From: JAFDVL01 sp043719385
GTDB taxonomy: Bacteria; Acidobacteriota; Blastocatellia; RBC074
Direction of reading: 5' to 3'
NCBI GenBank assembly: GCA_043719385.1
Contig: JAYSTY010000306.1
Span: 1-16,972, forward strand
DNA length: 16,972 nucleotides
This document shows positions 14,866-16,972 of the stretch, one piece after another; position 1 is the first letter of the stretch, and each line of letters starts with the position of its first letter. The notes beneath the pieces were generated by a model. It was not told the DNA's origin. It made no database searches and was given only the letters and a program-made list of their open reading frames with translations. The translations under genes and the position numbers were made by a program.

Positions 14866-14970
14866 GACGACGCCATGGGGCTTGACGTAAAAGATGTGTA
14901 TGAGGTACTGGTCGTCAGTGAAGAAGGGGCTTATCACTGTATTTAAACAGCGTCTAACGCAACAAAATGG

Positions 14971-14999
14971 ATACTAAGTCAGGTGACATAAATTGTCAA
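14971..14999 (-). promoter_or_regulatory. Sigma-70-like promoter of the pil cluster
   Basis: On the minus strand a perfect -35 hexamer TTGACA (14994-14999) is followed after 17 bases by TAGTAT (14971-14976), which matches four of six -10 positions. Start of transcription would be near 14964, giving pilB a leader of about 112 bases. The leader has short self-complementary stretches, e.g. GCGT-TAG-ACGC. The site suggests housekeeping transcription of the machinery genes, separate from the sigma-54 promoter of the pilin. Confidence 0.6.
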
Positions 15000-15001
15000 G
15001 A

Positions 15002-15081
15002 AAAATGCCTGAACTCTTTTACCACAGGCCTTTTTCCTGACTTTCCGGCAGTCATCAAAAAGTAGTTTTGTCAGGCATTTT
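15002..15081. repeat. 80-base interrupted inverted repeat upstream of pilB promoter
   Basis: Outer arms AAAATGCCTGA (15002-15012) and TCAGGCATTTT (15071-15081) are perfect 11-bp complements. A second, inner hairpin pairs CTTTTT-CC-TGACT (15030-15042) with AGTCA-TC-AAAAAG (15050-15062), leaving a two-base internal loop and a seven-base loop. The left arm lies two bases beyond the -35 hexamer of the pilB promoter. It could be an operator, a structured element or a tiny mobile palindromic repeat; no target-site duplication is apparent. Confidence 0.55.
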
Positions 15082-15193
15082 CATCCGGGTAGCGATATGA
15101 GGTATAAAGGTTTTTCGGTTCTCACGAAATTAGCTTTTCCGCTAACATTTCGCGCCGCGCAGGAAAATAAAATTCGTTACGTCAGAGGAATTT

Positions 15194-16438
15194 ATGTCCG
15201 CATCAATACTCCCCCTTATTGCTGACAAACAGCCACCCGATTCACTCGCCTCATTGTTGCGTCACGATCAGGTTACGCGGGCCTTTGATTATATAAAAAA
15301 GAGTTCCGCTCTCTTTACCGATGAACTGATTCGGATTTGTGAAATTCCGGCACCTCCGTTTCAGGAACAGGAACGTGGCGAGTACATCGCTCGACGTTTT
15401 GCGGCAGCAGGTTTGACAGATATTCAGACTGATGCGGTGGGAAATGTCATCGGGGTTTATCATGGCAGCAGCGACGATCCATTGCTCGTAGTCTCCGCAC
15501 ACCTCGACACGGTTTTTCCTGAGAACACTGAAATCAAAGTCAAAACATTCATTACGAAATTACTGGCTCCCGGCATTGGCGATAATGCTTCCGGGTTGGC
15601 GGCGCTGATTGCGATGATCGAAGCTCTCACGCACGCCCGGATAAAAACGCACGGCACAATTGCCTTTGTCGCCACTGTAGGCGAAGAGGGCGAAGGAGAT
15701 TTACGCGGCGCTCGCTATTTATTTACGCAGGGAGACCTCGCCGACCGCATTACGCATTTTATTTCTTTTGATGGCCCGGATAATCACTTCATCACGCATC
15801 AGGCGCTTGGTTCGCGGCGTTACCGCATCACGCTCACTGGCCCCGGCGGTCATAGCTGGACGGATTTTGGCGTCGTCAATCCAGTCCATGCCCTGAGTCG
15901 CGCCGTCGCCCGCCTCGCCGACTTTCCCGTCCCTTATGAGCCGCGCACAACCTATAACGTCGGGCGCATTAGCGGCGGTGATTCCGTCAATGTTATTCCC
16001 CAAAATGCCAGTATAGACGTAGATATTCGCTCGACTGATGAACAGGAGCTAACCCGCGTCGAAGATTTTTTACTATCGTCTGTCAATTACGCAGTGCGGG
16101 CTGAAAATTCATTGCGCGCCGGATCACATCACAGCTTAAAACTTGATGTCAGCCTTATCGGGCATCGCCCTTCAGGCGAAACCCCGCAGCAATCACTCTT
16201 AGTCCAAACCGCGCTTGAAGCTGCCAAAGCTGTCGGCATCAAACCCTATTTGAATTGCGCTTCGACGGACGCGAATATTCCTATGAGCATGGGAATCCCC
16301 GCCATCACCATCGGAGCCGGAGGCAAAGGCGGAGACGCGCATCGCCTGAGCGAATGGTATGACGCCACAGGCCGCGACATCGGCTATCAGCGGGCGTTGT
16401 TGTTAATTTTAGCGATGACAGGTTTAGCCCATAGCTGA
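15194..16438 (+). CDS. M20 family metallopeptidase
   Basis: This 414-residue zinc-dependent hydrolase is of the M20/M25/M40 type, related to PepT, carboxypeptidase G2 and deacylases. Metal ligands and catalytic residues are all visible: SAHLDTVFP with His103 and Asp105, GIGDNASG with Asp130, TVGEEGEGD with catalytic Glu164 and ligand Glu165, SFDG with Asp193, and GGDAHRLSEW with His383. The dimerisation domain lies about 205-325 and includes GPGGHSWTDFG (216-226), whose His is usual for substrate binding. No signal peptide is present, so it is cytoplasmic. Substrate specificity (di/tripeptide or N-acyl amino acid) cannot be decided. AGAGGA just before the ATG is a good ribosome-binding site. 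The gene is divergent from pilB and stands alone, and its stop lies 11 bases from that of the convergent HTH gene. Confidence 0.93.
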   Translation: MSASILPLIADKQPPDSLASLLRHDQVTRAFDYIKKSSALFTDELIRICEIPAPPFQEQERGEYIARRFAAAGLTDIQTDAVGNVIGVYHGSSDDPLLVVSAHLDTVFPENTEIKVKTFITKLLAPGIGDNASGLAALIAMIEALTHARIKTHGTIAFVATVGEEGEGDLRGARYLFTQGDLADRITHFISFDGPDNHFITHQALGSRRYRITLTGPGGHSWTDFGVVNPVHALSRAVARLADFPVPYEPRTTYNVGRISGGDSVNVIPQNASIDVDIRSTDEQELTRVEDFLLSSVNYAVRAENSLRAGSHHSLKLDVSLIGHRPSGETPQQSLLVQTALEAAKAVGIKPYLNCASTDANIPMSMGIPAITIGAGGKGGDAHRLSEWYDATGRDIGYQRALLLILAMTGLAHS

Positions 16439-16454
16439 GCTACGACCAGCTATG
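16430..16454. repeat. Inverted repeat across the two convergent stop codons
   Basis: CATAGCT (16430-16436) and AGCTATG (16448-16454) are perfect complements separated by 11 bases. The repeat spans the gap between the M20 peptidase and the HTH gene and overlaps both stop codons. It could act as a weak bidirectional transcription end, but there is no T-run on either side. Confidence 0.35.
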
Positions 16455-16972
16455 CGGCACGGAGGCGACGAGCCGGGGCTTGTACGCGGTAGGAATAACC
16501 GCTTGGATTATCAGCATTGATAACGATTTCCACGGCTTGCTTCTGACTGCTGTTGATGGCCGCCACCTGTTCCACCACTCGATCCGGCAGCCGAATATCT
16601 TCCCGCTCCGCCAATAAATAAAAATACACCAACCGAATCAGCAAATCCGATTGTGGGCCAATCGCGCGCCCATCCGCTTCCCACCGCGACAACGTCGCCG
16701 CATCTATCCGCAACAACGTCGCCCATTCGCGCGCTTTATAGCCGAGATGTTTGCGCAGATGCCGCACGTCGGCTCCGGCTAAGGGAGATGGTTGCAGCGC
16801 GACGGCGCGCCCAACCGTTTCGTGCAATTGCCGAATGTGGCGCAACCGAGGGGACACGGTTTTGCATTTTTTGCAGACTTCGACAGTTAGGTTTTCCAGA
16901 TAGACATTTTCCAATCCACTCTCGCTATACTGATAAGTCTGCCCGATTTTGATCGTCAGCGTGCTGCCACAC
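16450..16972 (-). CDS. MqsA-like zinc-ribbon/HTH regulator, 5' end outside window
   Basis: The frame is open from the right edge to TAG 16450-16452, giving 174 visible residues; the true start lies beyond the window. The first part reads CGSTLTIKIG then YSESGLENVYLENLTVEVCKKC. This is the end of a CxxC...CxxC zinc ribbon as in MqsA/YgiT-type antitoxins, with the first cysteine of the first pair presumably just outside. A Cro/C1-type helix-turn-helix follows (ADVRHLRKHLGYKAREWATLL then IDAATLSRWEADGR). The C-terminus (DNPSGYSYRVQ, then basic) is unassigned. MqsA-family proteins repress their own promoter and often pair with a toxin gene upstream, which would lie outside this window, so a toxin-antitoxin role is possible. 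A TTG codon at 16914 is in frame but would cut the zinc ribbon in half. Confidence 0.82.
   Translation of the reverse strand, partial: CGSTLTIKIGQTYQYSESGLENVYLENLTVEVCKKCKTVSPRLRHIRQLHETVGRAVALQPSPLAGADVRHLRKHLGYKAREWATLLRIDAATLSRWEADGRAIGPQSDLLIRLVYFYLLAEREDIRLPDRVVEQVAAINSSQKQAVEIVINADNPSGYSYRVQAPARRLRAA

Larger units (their letters stand above)
14853..15193. other. Divergent non-coding region between pilB and M20 peptidase
   Basis: This 341-base stretch separates two divergent genes. It holds the pilB ribosome-binding site and promoter (14862-14999) and an 80-base interrupted inverted repeat (15002-15081). Its last 110 bases should carry the peptidase promoter. There I see TTGTCA at 15068-15073, inside the right arm of the inverted repeat, with TATAAA at 15103-15108, but the spacing of 29 bases is too long for a standard promoter. 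No tRNA, small gene or riboswitch is recognisable. Confidence 0.6.

Noticed and set aside
14853..14876. Longer PilB start at 14876
   Set aside because: There is no Shine-Dalgarno sequence before it. GGAG precedes ATG 14852, and MSGKLGEIL is the normal family start.
16912..16914. TTG as the start of the HTH gene at the right edge
   Set aside because: The frame stays open upstream with recognisable zinc-ribbon residues (CGST, YSESG), so the gene continues past the window edge.

Overview
The window reads as a chromosomal segment of an environmental Gram-negative bacterium, probably Acidobacteriota and perhaps Blastocatellia. That placement is inferred from gene content and protein style, not measured. 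The core is a type IV pilus cluster on the minus strand in the order pilB-pilT-pilC-pilS-pilR-pilin. This order is established for Myxococcus xanthus and is similar in Geobacter. The pilin gene has a sigma-54-type promoter (TGGCACG-N4-TTGAT) directly upstream. Its expected activator, the PilR-like regulator, and the PilS-like sensor kinase are encoded just before it.

Downstream of the pilin the minus-strand genes continue without an obvious terminator through six more genes: an alpha/alpha-toroid protein (prenyltransferase/squalene-oxidase repeats), a small single-domain RyR protein, a Tat-exported DUF362 protein, an ABC-2 permease, a signal-anchored TPR protein and an ABC ATPase. In M. xanthus, pilA is followed by pilG, pilH and pilI, where PilH is an ABC ATPase and PilI a membrane protein needed for pilus assembly. 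The last three genes here therefore look like a PilGHI-type module. The toroid, RyR and DUF362 genes sit between the pilin and that module, and they are the most unusual part of the window.

Left edge (1-1202, plus strand): the 3' part of a RelA/SpoT-domain alarmone synthetase, a 77-residue protein of unknown family and a GNAT acetyltransferase, tightly spaced. The first part is visibly AT-richer than the rest. Two small palindromes lie in the convergent gap 1203-1328.

Right side: a non-coding region of about 340 bases upstream of pilB holds a good sigma-70-like pilB promoter and an 80-base interrupted inverted repeat. Beyond it, on the plus strand, is an M20-family metallopeptidase. A convergent MqsA-like zinc-ribbon/HTH gene on the minus strand is cut by the window edge. 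I saw no tRNA, rRNA, CRISPR array, transposase or prophage gene.
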